Positions 37,741-47,814 of a DNA stretch of 64,000 nt are shown in pieces. The notes beneath the pieces are model-generated. The model was given only the letters and a program-made list of their open reading frames with translations, searched no databases and was not told the origin of the DNA. Source of the stretch: Candidatus Firestoneibacteriota bacterium (lineage in GTDB: Bacteria; Oederibacteriota; D2-FULL-39-29); NCBI GenBank assembly GCA_903928075.1, contig CAIYPD010000061.1, forward strand, positions 1 to 64,000, written 5' to 3'. The first letter of the stretch is position 1, and each line of letters begins with the position of its first letter. A program made the translations under genes and the position numbers.

Positions 37741-38710
37741 GTAAAGCCTGCCTGACCTCAGCCAGAGAAAGCGGTGCGGTACCCACCTTTCCGACCACCA
37801 CTCCGGCAGCAATATTTGCCAGATAGGCGGACTCAAGAAGATTCGCTTTTGCCGCAAGAGCCATGGAAAGTACGGCGATAACCGTGTCCCCTGCCCCGGT
37901 CACATCAAAAACCTCCCGGGCAAAAGTGGGAATATGCTCGGGTTTTCTTCCTTTTTCAAACAAAGACATACCATGCTCTCCGCGTGTGATTAAGACGGAG
38001 TCGCTTTTGACCCGGGAAAGAAGTTCTCTGCCCACGGCAAGTAATGATTTTTCGCCGGTAATCTTTTTATGGACGGAATCTTCGGCTTCTTTGGTGTTGG
38101 GCGTAATGACCGTAACACCCCGGTAATGCAGGCAGTAGGCCGGCTTGGGATCCACTGCTATTTTTTTCCGGTTCTTTTTTGCCAGACGAATTACTTCTTT
38201 GAATACAGAAGGAATCACGACGCCTTTTCCGTAATCTGAAATAATAACGACATCTACCCCTGCTACCAGTTCTTCTGCTTTTGCAAGCAGAGCTCTCGCC
38301 GTTAAAGCTCCAATCGGAGTCTTTTTTTCATAATCTATGCGGACGATTTGCTGCTGCTGTGCCAAAACGCGCGTTTTAAGAACAGTGGGCCTTTCGGAAT
38401 CAAGGATCAACCCGGCAGGAGAAATACCTTTTTTTGAAAGTTCTGAAGAGAGTCTGCCGCCGTTGGCATCATCGCCGATAATACTTAAAAGTTCAACACG
38501 GCCCCCCAAACTTCCTATAAGAGAGGCCACATAAGCAGCTCCACCGGGAAGAAAAGACCTGGACTCTTCTTCAACCACAGGAACCGGGGCTTCAGGAGAA
38601 ATACGGCTTACTTTTCCGAATATATATTCATCAAGAATAACATCCCCGAGGACCAAAACGCGGGTATCTTTGAACTTTTTAAGTATGGTTTCAAGTTTTT
38701 TTGGATTCAT
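37727..38710 (-). CDS. rfaE1: D-glycero-beta-D-manno-heptose-7-phosphate kinase
   Basis: VLGDVILDEYIFGKVSRISPEAPVPVV; DVTGAGDTVIAVL. Confidence 0.95.
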   Translation of the reverse strand: MNPKKLETILKKFKDTRVLVLGDVILDEYIFGKVSRISPEAPVPVVEEESRSFLPGGAAYVASLIGSLGGRVELLSIIGDDANGGRLSSELSKKGISPAGLILDSERPTVLKTRVLAQQQQIVRIDYEKKTPIGALTARALLAKAEELVAGVDVVIISDYGKGVVIPSVFKEVIRLAKKNRKKIAVDPKPAYCLHYRGVTVITPNTKEAEDSVHKKITGEKSLLAVGRELLSRVKSDSVLITRGEHGMSLFEKGRKPEHIPTFAREVFDVTGAGDTVIAVLSMALAAKANLLESAYLANIAAGVVVGKVGTAPLSLAEVRQALHENF

Positions 38711-38997
38711 TATATATACCCTATGATATGCGAAAGTTCGGCTTTTTTCAATAGAAGCCTACAGTTATATATTATACATTATAGGAGGTTAAAAGTTAAG
38801 TATAAATACGCCAAAATCACTTGATTTTTCCACTAAAAAACAGCTTTATTTGATTTAGGAATATTATTATTTGTATATTAGGAAGGAGGCAAGAGGTTAC
38901 TAAATTTATGGAATTTACCCCCTTTAACAATAATTCTCTTGATTTGCCGTCATAGTTTAATATACATTCATACTATAATACCATTTTAGGAGGCTCC

Positions 38998-39579
38998 ATG
39001 AAAAAGCTTTTCACGCTACTTGCAGTAATATATGCGTTCGTTACACCGGTATTTCCTGCAGACAATAACGACAAAGACAAAGAAAAACGGTATGCCGATA
39101 TCCGGAAAATGATGGAAGCTTCCCGGGCCACGAAAATGTTTGACCAGATGAAAGACGGTATAAAAGCCAACGCTTTAAAAATGATACAGAATACTGAAAC
39201 AAAACTCGAAGACCTGGAGATGACTGACGAAGTTAAAAAACTTTATGATGAGTTTGCGGAAAAATCAATTGATCGGGCCATGAAACTTGTTAACATGGAA
39301 GAGCTCATCAATGACATGGTGCCTTGCTACGATAAGTATGTTTCCAACGAGGATATAAAGACCATTACAGCTTTTTACGAAACTCCGGCAGGTAAACGTT
39401 TCCTGGACGCTGCGCCAAAAATAACTATGGATTATATGGCCATAATGATGGACAAAATGGGCGGACGCATGAAACAAATGCAGGCCGAAATTGAAAAAAG
39501 TTCAAAAGAGTTCGCAGAAAAGTTAATTGCCCTGAAAGAAAAGCAGAAGAAAGAAAAAGGCAGCAAAGAAACGAAATAA
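38998..39579 (+). CDS. DUF2059 secreted protein
   Basis: Signal peptide; ISNEDIKTITAFYETPAGKRFLDAAPKI-like motif (read as VSNEDIKTITAFYETPAGKRFLDAAPKI). Confidence 0.85.
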   Translation: MKKLFTLLAVIYAFVTPVFPADNNDKDKEKRYADIRKMMEASRATKMFDQMKDGIKANALKMIQNTETKLEDLEMTDEVKKLYDEFAEKSIDRAMKLVNMEELINDMVPCYDKYVSNEDIKTITAFYETPAGKRFLDAAPKITMDYMAIMMDKMGGRMKQMQAEIEKSSKEFAEKLIALKEKQKKEKGSKETK

Positions 39580-39602
39580 GCTGCTCCGGGTAGAGAACTA
39601 GC

Positions 39603-40736
39603 TTAGTATTTTTGCAGCTTTTCTGCCGTTTCCAGCATAGTCATAAAATTATCGTAATTTGTGCCGACGGCAATACTATGCGTGCTTCCAAAAATATAAC
39701 GGCCGCCCGGTTTGCAATGCTTCATCGAGTATTCCACATCATTAATAATGTCCTCTTTTGAACCCCGGACGAGATTCTCGACTTTACAGCCGCCCCAGAG
39801 AGTTATTTTCTTTCCGTATTCTTCTTTAAGTCTCTTCATCTCCATTCCCGCCGATATTTGTATTCCCTGGTAGGCGTCATAGCCTGCTTCAAGAAACAGG
39901 TCCATTAGCAGCCAGTTATTACCGCAGGCATGTTTAATTATTTTAAGGCCCTCGTTGTGAAGCTTCTTTACCCGCATTTTTATAAACGGCAGGGCCAGGT
40001 TCCTGAAAATATCCGGAGAGATCATCGGTCCGAGATTACTCGAGTAATCCTGTCCCCAGACAGTACCGTCTATCTTGCTATTTTGATAATACCTGTCTCT
40101 TTTTGAGGCAGCATTCGTCCAGGCTTGCAGAGTTTTTTTAATGAGTTCCGGCCGCTCAATAAGTTCGACATAACCGCGCTCCGAGCCGCCTAAAAACGGC
40201 AGTTCAATGCCCCCTCCGGTATTACCGAGAATATACTTGGAATCCCCGAACTCTTTTATAACCGGGTCGACGGCTTCAAAAACCGAAGGATCGACCGGAG
40301 GAACTTCCGGGTCCAGGTCAAAATTCTCGCTTATTTCCCTGGTCCACTGGTTTGGATCATGCACAATGCTTAAATCCTTTGTCAATTCTGAATATTTCAG
40401 AATCCTCCCGTCTTTGTATTCCCAGGTTGTTTCGTCAATTTTTTTCGGGGCTTCCGGTTTGTAGCCTTTTGGCGGGGCATAGATATGAGCAATATGTATT
40501 ATATCCATGATATCAAGCTTTTTAAAGAGCGCTATGCAGTCTTCCTTCCAGGAGTCCACAACTTCCTGTCGTCTGCCATCCCAGAAAGCAATCATACACT
40601 TTGCTTTCGCACGGAAATAGGTTTCATGGCCCAGTATTCTTTCCACGGTGTCGCTATCAACCGCAAATTCACCCAGCGGGACTTTATCCGGGATTTCTCC
40701 TTCTAAAACTTTTCTCACCCTTTCTTTTGACAGCAT
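39603..40736 (-). CDS. Uroporphyrinogen decarboxylase superfamily / MtaA-like methyltransferase
   Basis: GLKIIKHACGNNWLLMDLFLEAGYDAYQGIQ and LWGGCKVENLV (H-x-C ... C pattern). Confidence 0.88.
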   Translation of the reverse strand: MLSKERVRKVLEGEIPDKVPLGEFAVDSDTVERILGHETYFRAKAKCMIAFWDGRRQEVVDSWKEDCIALFKKLDIMDIIHIAHIYAPPKGYKPEAPKKIDETTWEYKDGRILKYSELTKDLSIVHDPNQWTREISENFDLDPEVPPVDPSVFEAVDPVIKEFGDSKYILGNTGGGIELPFLGGSERGYVELIERPELIKKTLQAWTNAASKRDRYYQNSKIDGTVWGQDYSSNLGPMISPDIFRNLALPFIKMRVKKLHNEGLKIIKHACGNNWLLMDLFLEAGYDAYQGIQISAGMEMKRLKEEYGKKITLWGGCKVENLVRGSKEDIINDVEYSMKHCKPGGRYIFGSTHSIAVGTNYDNFMTMLETAEKLQKY

Positions 40737-41303
40737 TTAAATATTATATAAGAACGGAAGCACCAATGTAAACCCGTTAATCATAAATATTATGCCGGCA
40801 GCGCCGAAAATCATACCCACATACCAGAGCATATTCTTTTTCAACAGGGCGGCTATGGAAGAAAGCATTATTGCGACCTGCAGCAGCATAACTGCATCGG
40901 AAAACTGGCCGCCACGCAATTTAAAGGTATCCTGCTCCTTGTTCAGTTTTTCCGCATCAGACTTTATTACTTTCTCCTCTTCCTCGTACTGCTTGATCTT
41001 TTCGTTGTAATATTTTAGTTTGCTGTCATAATATACTTTTTTTTGAGAATCCGGCTCGTTCATACATTGCGCTTTAAAATTATCCTGCTGCAGCTGCATG
41101 AGATATTTTTTTATACTTTTCGCCTGATAGAACTGCCACTGATTAGATTCTTTTGTAGTCCAGATTTGCACTTTGGTTGAATTACTTGATCCTTTCATTG
41201 AAGAGACGGCGGCGCAAACAGCAAGAACCGTGGTGGTAAGCGCCACCCAGCGAACCCATCTATCCTGAATTATTGGAGAACTACTTTTTTCGGTTTTTTT
41301 CAT
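40737..41303 (-). CDS. DUF4337-like membrane protein
   Basis: WVRWVALTTTVLAVCAAVSSMKGSS...ESNQWQFYQAKSIKKYL and C-terminal TM segments. Confidence 0.75.
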   Translation of the reverse strand: MKKTEKSSSPIIQDRWVRWVALTTTVLAVCAAVSSMKGSSNSTKVQIWTTKESNQWQFYQAKSIKKYLMQLQQDNFKAQCMNEPDSQKKVYYDSKLKYYNEKIKQYEEEEKVIKSDAEKLNKEQDTFKLRGGQFSDAVMLLQVAIMLSSIAALLKKNMLWYVGMIFGAAGIIFMINGFTLVLPFLYNI

Positions 41304-41398
41304 TTGTTTTCCTCTTTTTCCGGATTTGCCTTATAAAGAATCCTAACTCACCGGACATTAAAGCAATTCTAAAAATACTTTGCCCTCGCTCCCTTCTG

Positions 41399-43948
41399 CT
41401 ATGCCTTATTATTTTTTGCCAAATATTTAAACAACTCAAACCAGGAAACGCTTACGGCGCCGCAGATAAAACAAATTACCAGATCGTTGAAATGCAGTGC
41501 CGAAAAATGAAAGAGATTCATAATAGCCGGCACAAACAGAACAAGGTTCAGCATCACCGCAACACCGACGACCACATAAATTAGCGCTTCGTTTTTCGCT
41601 TTCAGCATCGAAACAATTGATCTCGTCCAGGAACGGTTTGTCAGAATAAGCCCTAAATTAGAGATAACCAGGGTCGTAAAAGTTAAAGCTCTGACCTCCC
41701 CGTCCGTTTTTCCGAGATAGCGCGCCGTAAAATAAACAGCACAGATAATAAGCAGGATACTTAGACCTTGAAGAAGACTGAGCACCACTTTTTTCTTATT
41801 GAAAAGAGGCTCCTTTATATCGCGAGGGGGTTTGTCCATAATATTTTTTTCTTCTGTTTCCGCCTCAAAAATAACTGAACAGGTAGGATCAATTATTAAT
41901 TCCAGGAAAACTATATGTATCGGCCAAAACACTATCGGAAAATCTTTAAAAACTACGGGTAGAAGCGACATTCCGGCTATCGGAATGTGGATGGACAAAA
42001 TATATCCCATCGCTTTACTTAGATTATCAAAAATCCGCCGGCCCAGCCTGACCGCCGCGACAATTGAGGAAAAATCATCATCCAGTAGGACCAGCGCCGA
42101 AGACTCTCGGGCCACATCAGTACCCCGGCCGCCCATGGCGATACCTATGTGGCTTGATTTTAAAGCAGGCGCGTCATTTACTCCGTCGCCGGTCATGGCC
42201 ACAATTTCGTTATTTGCTTTCAAAGCATTTACTATTCTAAGCTTTTGCTCCGGGACAACGCGCGCAAAAATATTTACATCTTTAATTCTAACTTTTAGTT
42301 CCTCTTCGGTTAATTTTTCCAGCTCGCTGCCGGTTATACATTTTTCAGGACTGCGAAGCCCTATTTGTTTTCCTATATTTTCGGCTGTTACAGGATAATC
42401 TCCGGTTATCATAATGACTTTAATTCCCGCTTTATAGCATTCCTTTATCGCATCCTTTACCGAAGGCCTTATGGGATCGGAAAGTCCGATCAAGCCTATA
42501 AATTCAAAATGAAAATCATGCTGGCCCTGCGGCAAATCTGTCTTTTTGAAAAAAGCCTGCGCAACACCCAGCACTCTTAATCCGCTTGCCGCCATTTTTT
42601 CTATCGCAACAGTCACTTCTTTTTTGGTTTCCTCCGGCAGGTGGCATAAATCCATAATTGCTTCAGGCGCGCCTTTTGCGGCAATAAAATACTCCTTACC
42701 ATCCGGCGACCTCCAAACATGGGACATTGCAAGCAACTCTCTTGATAAAGGGTATTGATGTACCAGACCCCAGTCCTCGTGTAAATGCTCGGTGTTGCTC
42801 AACTTTAATCTGCCCAGCTCCGCTATGGCTTTTTCCATAGGATCAAACGGGTCTTTCTGGCTGGCCAGGATACCATATTCAACCAGGTGGTGGAATTGTT
42901 CCGGTAAACCATCATTCAAAATTTTATCAAGCTTGATATATTCCTTTTTTGTGTAAATAGTATCTACTGCCATTTTGTTCTGGGTCAAAGTTCCGGTCTT
43001 GTCGGTGCAAAGGACCGTCGCAGAACCCAGTGTCTCAATTGCAGGAATTCGGCGTGTCAAAACATTTTTTTTAGAAATTCGCCAGGCCCCCAGCGCCATA
43101 AAAATGGTGAGCACCACGGGGAACTCCTCCGGTAAAATAGCCATAGCAAAGGTTATTCCCGCAAGAAAACCATTTACCATGTCCCCCCGGATAAAGCTAT
43201 AGGCTGCTATTATAATCACGCACAAAACGGCGCCAACCGCAAGGATCGTCTTTACTATCTTTCTTGTCTCTTTCTTTAGATTTGTCTCCTCTTCCACGAC
43301 ACCTTGTATGGCCTTGCCTATTTTACCGAGTTCTGTCTCCATCCCGGTCGCTAGCACTTTGGCATAAGCCTGACCCTGCGTCACCATAGTTCCCGAATAA
43401 ACAAAAGGCAGATCATCCCCGCCCGGCTGGACTTTTTCTGTTTTTCCGTCCCAATCCGTTTTCCGCACCGGCACCGATTCACCGGTAAGGAGAGATTCTT
43501 CCACGCTCAGATTTATTGAATCCAATACCAGCGCGTCTGCGGGAATCCTGTCACCTTCCCTTAAAACAATCATGTCATCTTTTACGACTTCCCGGCCTGC
43601 TATGCGTATTTCAGCACCGTCCCTGATTACCAGGGCCCGCGGGCTTGAAAGGTCTTTTAGTGCTTCCAGAGCTTTTTCAGTTTTTCTTTCCTGATAAAAA
43701 GTAATACCCATAATTATAAAAACAAAACCCAAAAGCATCATGGCTTCCTGAAAATCTCCGAGAAACAGATACAAGCCCCCGCATATAACAAGAAGAATGA
43801 ACATGGGTTCTTTTATAACTTCAAAAGCAATATGAAATGCCGTCTTGGGCTTCGAGGAAGGGAGTTCATTATACCCGCAGGCTTTAAGACGCTCGCTAAC
43901 CTCGGCCGAAGTAAGGCCTTTTATAGATTTAATATCAAATAATTTCAC
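41399..43948 (-). CDS. Cation-translocating P-type ATPase (P2 type, Ca2+-like)
   Basis: LCTDKTGTLTQNKM, MTGDGVNDAPALKSSHIGIAMG, FAMAILPEEFPVVLTIFMALGAWR. Confidence 0.95.
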   Translation of the reverse strand: MKLFDIKSIKGLTSAEVSERLKACGYNELPSSKPKTAFHIAFEVIKEPMFILLVICGGLYLFLGDFQEAMMLLGFVFIIMGITFYQERKTEKALEALKDLSSPRALVIRDGAEIRIAGREVVKDDMIVLREGDRIPADALVLDSINLSVEESLLTGESVPVRKTDWDGKTEKVQPGGDDLPFVYSGTMVTQGQAYAKVLATGMETELGKIGKAIQGVVEEETNLKKETRKIVKTILAVGAVLCVIIIAAYSFIRGDMVNGFLAGITFAMAILPEEFPVVLTIFMALGAWRISKKNVLTRRIPAIETLGSATVLCTDKTGTLTQNKMAVDTIYTKKEYIKLDKILNDGLPEQFHHLVEYGILASQKDPFDPMEKAIAELGRLKLSNTEHLHEDWGLVHQYPLSRELLAMSHVWRSPDGKEYFIAAKGAPEAIMDLCHLPEETKKEVTVAIEKMAASGLRVLGVAQAFFKKTDLPQGQHDFHFEFIGLIGLSDPIRPSVKDAIKECYKAGIKVIMITGDYPVTAENIGKQIGLRSPEKCITGSELEKLTEEELKVRIKDVNIFARVVPEQKLRIVNALKANNEIVAMTGDGVNDAPALKSSHIGIAMGGRGTDVARESSALVLLDDDFSSIVAAVRLGRRIFDNLSKAMGYILSIHIPIAGMSLLPVVFKDFPIVFWPIHIVFLELIIDPTCSVIFEAETEEKNIMDKPPRDIKEPLFNKKKVVLSLLQGLSILLIICAVYFTARYLGKTDGEVRALTFTTLVISNLGLILTNRSWTRSIVSMLKAKNEALIYVVVGVAVMLNLVLFVPAIMNLFHFSALHFNDLVICFICGAVSVSWFELFKYLAKNNKA

Positions 43949-44012
43949 TTTATTCTCCCTTAAAAATAATTACCGCTTAACAAGAATTAAGGATTGTTAA
44001 TTTAAAAAATGT

Positions 44013-44261
44013 TTACCGGGGCGGATGGAAGACATGCTTGACAAGATTTACTTCGCCTAACTCCTGTTTGCTGCAGATAAAATGGGTATCTTTGTTAGAA
44101 TCAATTGAAGAACAGGTATTTTCTACAAACGCAGAATCATCAATATTGCAAAAATCAGAGCATTCCATGGTGCCTATTGTATATTTATAATTCAAAGAAA
44201 AACCGGTATCCTCTATACAAATACTCAACAATATTACGATTATCAATATACTTGTCTTCAC
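44013..44261 (-). CDS. Small secreted Cys-containing protein, unknown
   Basis: GTG start with GGAG 8 nt upstream; hydrophobic N-terminus; mature part has four Cys. Confidence 0.5.
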   Translation of the reverse strand: MKTSILIIVILLSICIEDTGFSLNYKYTIGTMECSDFCNIDDSAFVENTCSSIDSNKDTHFICSKQELGEVNLVKHVFHPPR

Positions 44262-44423
44262 AGTAAATACTCCGTTTCCGCACCGGTGACATCAAGATTT
44301 CATCAACACATGCAATCTTTCAATATTTCAGCTTCCGGCTATCTCAAAACCCGCAGAAGTATAACACAATCAAAAATCAAAATCCAGAAAAATGGCGGGA
44401 GAACTCTTTCGGGGCAGTTTCAC

Positions 44424-44460
44424 CAAAAAAAACGGAGGCTGCGATAGGCCCACAGCCTCC
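44424..44460 (-). terminator. Rho-independent terminator downstream of the MuiA-like gene
   Basis: Minus strand GGAGGCTGTG-GGCCTAT-CGCAGCCTCC followed by GTTTTTTTT. Confidence 0.9.
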
Positions 44461-44468
44461 GGGAGTTA

Positions 44469-46133
44469 CTACTCACCTATAAGCGGTAACGTTTTATCTT
44501 TCGGATACTCAACGGTATACTCGTAGGTTATTTCCTTCTTTTCACCCGGCTTTAGTTCCAGATTCCACTTAAGGAAACCTTCTTTTGTGTTTTCCGCGGG
44601 TTCAGGCATAACTTTTCCGAGAGCCACTTTTATTTCCTCGTTTTGTGAAACAGGAATTCTTTCGGAAAGCAGGAGTTTCACGGTTTCTTTCTTAAAGTTT
44701 TGCACTATTACCCGGAACTGTCTGCTGAGTTTCTTATTGGAGCCGGTCAGAAACCAGCCCGAGGAACTTTCCTTGTTCTCTTCTCTCTTTCTCTCTATAC
44801 TTATACTGTCATCAACTCCGAGATAAGCCTCAAATTCTTTGCCGGGCGCAATCTCTTTTATTAAAGAATTACCGACATAGTTATCCTCAAGAAAAATATT
44901 CAACTCTCCCGAAAGTATAGGCGTTTCTTTATTTTTTATTTTCGCTTTAAAATACGCGTAATTTGAGAGTTCCGGAGTGGCCTCGTATTCCATTTTCGCT
45001 TCAAATTTTTCTAAAGCAACGGGTACTTTATGGGGATTGGAATCCGAAGGAATGGACATTTTCTTTTTTATTTTAAAGAAGACCGAAGTACGGCCGGTCT
45101 CTAAAACGGCACTTGCTATAGCAAGGTTGCCGGAGATCTGCTCCTTGTCATACTGTTGGTCTTCCTCCTCAAGTTTTTTTTCCCCGAAACGCAGCGGAGA
45201 ATTACTTCGCAATCTCTGGGCATTCAATCCTGAAACATCAGACTTATTCTTAAACGAAAAATAATTCAGGTACCAGGGTCTTAACTGAGGCGCAGTTCCT
45301 GCAAGATACGGTTTGGCGGTAGAAAGTGCTAACTCAATATCATTCCAGTCCTCCCCGGTATTTTGTGTAACCATCCCGGAGTAGGAAAATTCCACGGAAT
45401 TAGAAGCTCCGGCTCTTACATCGTAGACCGGGCGCCAGCCGGCGCCAAAGATAACATAGCTTAATTCTATTCCATATTTGCCGGCAGCAGGCGCTTCCAC
45501 GGACACTTCGGCATTTTTAAAAGTATTCTGATTTCCCTGAGCAATGGAATTCCTTTCATTTTTAAGTAATTCCAGTTTTTTTTCCAGTTTTCTGGTTTCC
45601 AATACAAGCGCCCTCTGCTTCCCGGCTGTTTCGGTCAAAGTCTCTTCCACATAAGTAAGCAGTTCTTTGATCTCCTTAACTGACATTCTATTTTCACCGT
45701 CTTTTGTTTTTGAATTACTTTTGAGTAACTCAAGATACTTCATCTTCTCAATCAGCGTGTTCTTGCTGTCTTCCAGAATCTTTCCGGCATCGACGGCCTC
45801 CTGAATCTTTTCATCAAGCTCAGCAAGTTTCGGGTTAAACGCCAGCTCATTCATCCTCTCGAGTATATCAAGGCCGAGGATTTTCAGCCGCTTATCGGCA
45901 CCGCTAACCCGGAGGGAGTTTCTGTCTATATTTAAAGGTATTTTATCAAAACTGATCACTGAAACACCTGTCTTAATTTCAACTATGGCCTGTCTAGTCA
46001 CCAGCGCCCTGTCAGAATAGACCGTTACCCCGCTTATTTTTGACTGAACCAGCAGTTTTTCCTCCGCCTTTAAACTTCCGGTCAAAAGCAAAAGTCCCGC
46101 AAAACAACAGAAAACAAACTTTGCTTTAATCAT
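44469..46133 (-). CDS. DUF4139 / MuiA-family protein
   Basis: VTVYSDRALVTRQA, LSYVIFGAGWRPVYDVRAG, EYSGMVTQNTGEDWNDIELALSTAKP-like (FSYSGMVTQNTGEDW). Confidence 0.92.
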   Translation of the reverse strand: MIKAKFVFCCFAGLLLLTGSLKAEEKLLVQSKISGVTVYSDRALVTRQAIVEIKTGVSVISFDKIPLNIDRNSLRVSGADKRLKILGLDILERMNELAFNPKLAELDEKIQEAVDAGKILEDSKNTLIEKMKYLELLKSNSKTKDGENRMSVKEIKELLTYVEETLTETAGKQRALVLETRKLEKKLELLKNERNSIAQGNQNTFKNAEVSVEAPAAGKYGIELSYVIFGAGWRPVYDVRAGASNSVEFSYSGMVTQNTGEDWNDIELALSTAKPYLAGTAPQLRPWYLNYFSFKNKSDVSGLNAQRLRSNSPLRFGEKKLEEEDQQYDKEQISGNLAIASAVLETGRTSVFFKIKKKMSIPSDSNPHKVPVALEKFEAKMEYEATPELSNYAYFKAKIKNKETPILSGELNIFLEDNYVGNSLIKEIAPGKEFEAYLGVDDSISIERKREENKESSSGWFLTGSNKKLSRQFRVIVQNFKKETVKLLLSERIPVSQNEEIKVALGKVMPEPAENTKEGFLKWNLELKPGEKKEITYEYTVEYPKDKTLPLIGE

Positions 46134-46262
46134 TTTATACCTCCGTTATTCTTTTTTCCTTCCTGTATTTAGACAAAGCCACCAGGGAAAAGTTCCAAAA
46201 ATTAAAGTATACCGGTTTCTTGAATAAATATTTACCAAAGCCAAAATCCTTTAGCAGGTTGC

Positions 46263-47738
46263 TTAGTATTTTTGAAGCAGCTCCAGCATTTTCCTGTCCA
46301 GCTTGTGACCCCGGAAGTCTTCATAAACAACATCTTTCCTGTTGCTGTCCAACATACCGAACTCACCGCGGAAATTCCACAAAGCCCAGCCCCAGCCGGC
46401 CTCCTTCCAATTAATAAGACAGTCTTTCATCCAGTCCAGGGTCACCGCATGCGGTGTATAACAAAAAGCTCCCCATTCTCCGACAATAATTCCGGAACCC
46501 TTGGCTTCCAGTTTTTTCCAGGGCAGGATATTTTGCTTCCACATATATTCCCTATCCACCATCTCCGCTGTTTTAAAAGGCGAGGAACTATTTTGGGCAT
46601 CGTAAACCACTACGGCCTGTTTTACACCCCACTGCATATAAGGACGAAGAACCGCTTTATTGATCTCTATTTCCGAAAAGGTCATCCAATCGCCTTCGGT
46701 ATTTTGAATTTCAATCCGGCCGGTTCCGGCAGGAAGGTCGCAAAAAAAGTCTTTTTCGTAAATATTCTGGTAAATTTGCCATTCTTTATTATAAAATTCC
46801 TTCTTCCATTCCCCTTGTCCGGGCCCGCATTTTAATAATTTATTTACGGTTTCCCGGCCGTCAACTTTTATTACGAGCCGGGAGAGACTGGAAACGGTAT
46901 CGATCCTTATCCGGAGTTTTGTTTTTTCTTTAATATTACATTCAATTACCAGGGGCGACATCAAATCTTTTTTTCCTGAACCGTATAGAAAACTATTCAG
47001 CTTAGGCATCGGCCACACAGGCACAGGATACCTGTCGGCGCCTTCAACCCAGGAGGCAAGGTAATGGCTGACATTTGAAGGGAAATACCCCCGGGTGGCC
47101 TGGGCCACTTTTAACGACAGTATTTTTTCCGCAGGCACGGTCCCCCACTCTAAACCATCCGCGATGATAAGCCGTCCGGGGTCATGTTCTCTGATAGCAT
47201 CCGTCATAATTTTTGCAACTTTAAAATAAACTTCTTCGTCTATCCCCTTGGGCTCGTTAAAAAGGTTAAAACTAAGGTCTTTACCCGGTATATTTTTATA
47301 TCTTTTTGCAAAAAAAGCCCAGTGGAACGCGCAAGCTTTTTGAGCTTCAGTGTCTGTCCACAAATCTGTTTTTTCCTTTGGATTTTGATTTACCGAATAC
47401 CCCGGCGCCCGGTGAAAGTTGATACACACATGGATTCCATACTTCCTGCCGTATTCCACCGCCAGGTCTATTTCTTTCATAACGCTTTCATTTATTTGGT
47501 AAACATCATTGTCTTTTATCCAAACCCTGTAATCCATAGGCAGACGGACAAAATTAAAACCCAAAGAGGATATCATTTTAAAGTCCTCTTCACTAAAAGG
47601 TTTATTTGACCACTCCTTGGAGAACTTCTCCAAAAGATTAAAACCCCGCCATACAGGCAAATGCCGGTAGTCCGCCTGTTCTTCCGCCAGCACCGGCAAG
47701 AAGCACACAATTACCAATAGAAGAATATATTTTTTCAT
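46263..47738 (-). CDS. Glycoside hydrolase family 5 (cellulase-like), with an insert in the barrel
   Basis: LGFNFVRLPMDYRVW, FNLFNEP (acid/base), VGEWGAFC (nucleophile), GWALWNFRGEFGMLDS. Confidence 0.92.
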   Translation of the reverse strand: MKKYILLLVIVCFLPVLAEEQADYRHLPVWRGFNLLEKFSKEWSNKPFSEEDFKMISSLGFNFVRLPMDYRVWIKDNDVYQINESVMKEIDLAVEYGRKYGIHVCINFHRAPGYSVNQNPKEKTDLWTDTEAQKACAFHWAFFAKRYKNIPGKDLSFNLFNEPKGIDEEVYFKVAKIMTDAIREHDPGRLIIADGLEWGTVPAEKILSLKVAQATRGYFPSNVSHYLASWVEGADRYPVPVWPMPKLNSFLYGSGKKDLMSPLVIECNIKEKTKLRIRIDTVSSLSRLVIKVDGRETVNKLLKCGPGQGEWKKEFYNKEWQIYQNIYEKDFFCDLPAGTGRIEIQNTEGDWMTFSEIEINKAVLRPYMQWGVKQAVVVYDAQNSSSPFKTAEMVDREYMWKQNILPWKKLEAKGSGIIVGEWGAFCYTPHAVTLDWMKDCLINWKEAGWGWALWNFRGEFGMLDSNRKDVVYEDFRGHKLDRKMLELLQKY

Positions 47739-47760
47739 TTCTTTTTGCCCTCTTTTTCCT

Positions 47761-47810
47761 TTAAATACCTTTATAGACCATTACGGACTTTTACAGACCA
47801 TTATGGAATA
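47761..47810. repeat. Decamer array TTAYRGACYW (family B), five units at exact 10-nt period
   Basis: TTAAATACCT TTATAGACCA TTACGGACTT TTACAGACCA TTATGGAATA. Confidence 0.85.
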
Positions 47811-47814
47811 TTTT

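Noticed and set aside
41799-42398. 199-aa plus-strand ORF opposite the P-type ATPase
   Set aside because: Antisense shadow of a highly conserved ATPase core.
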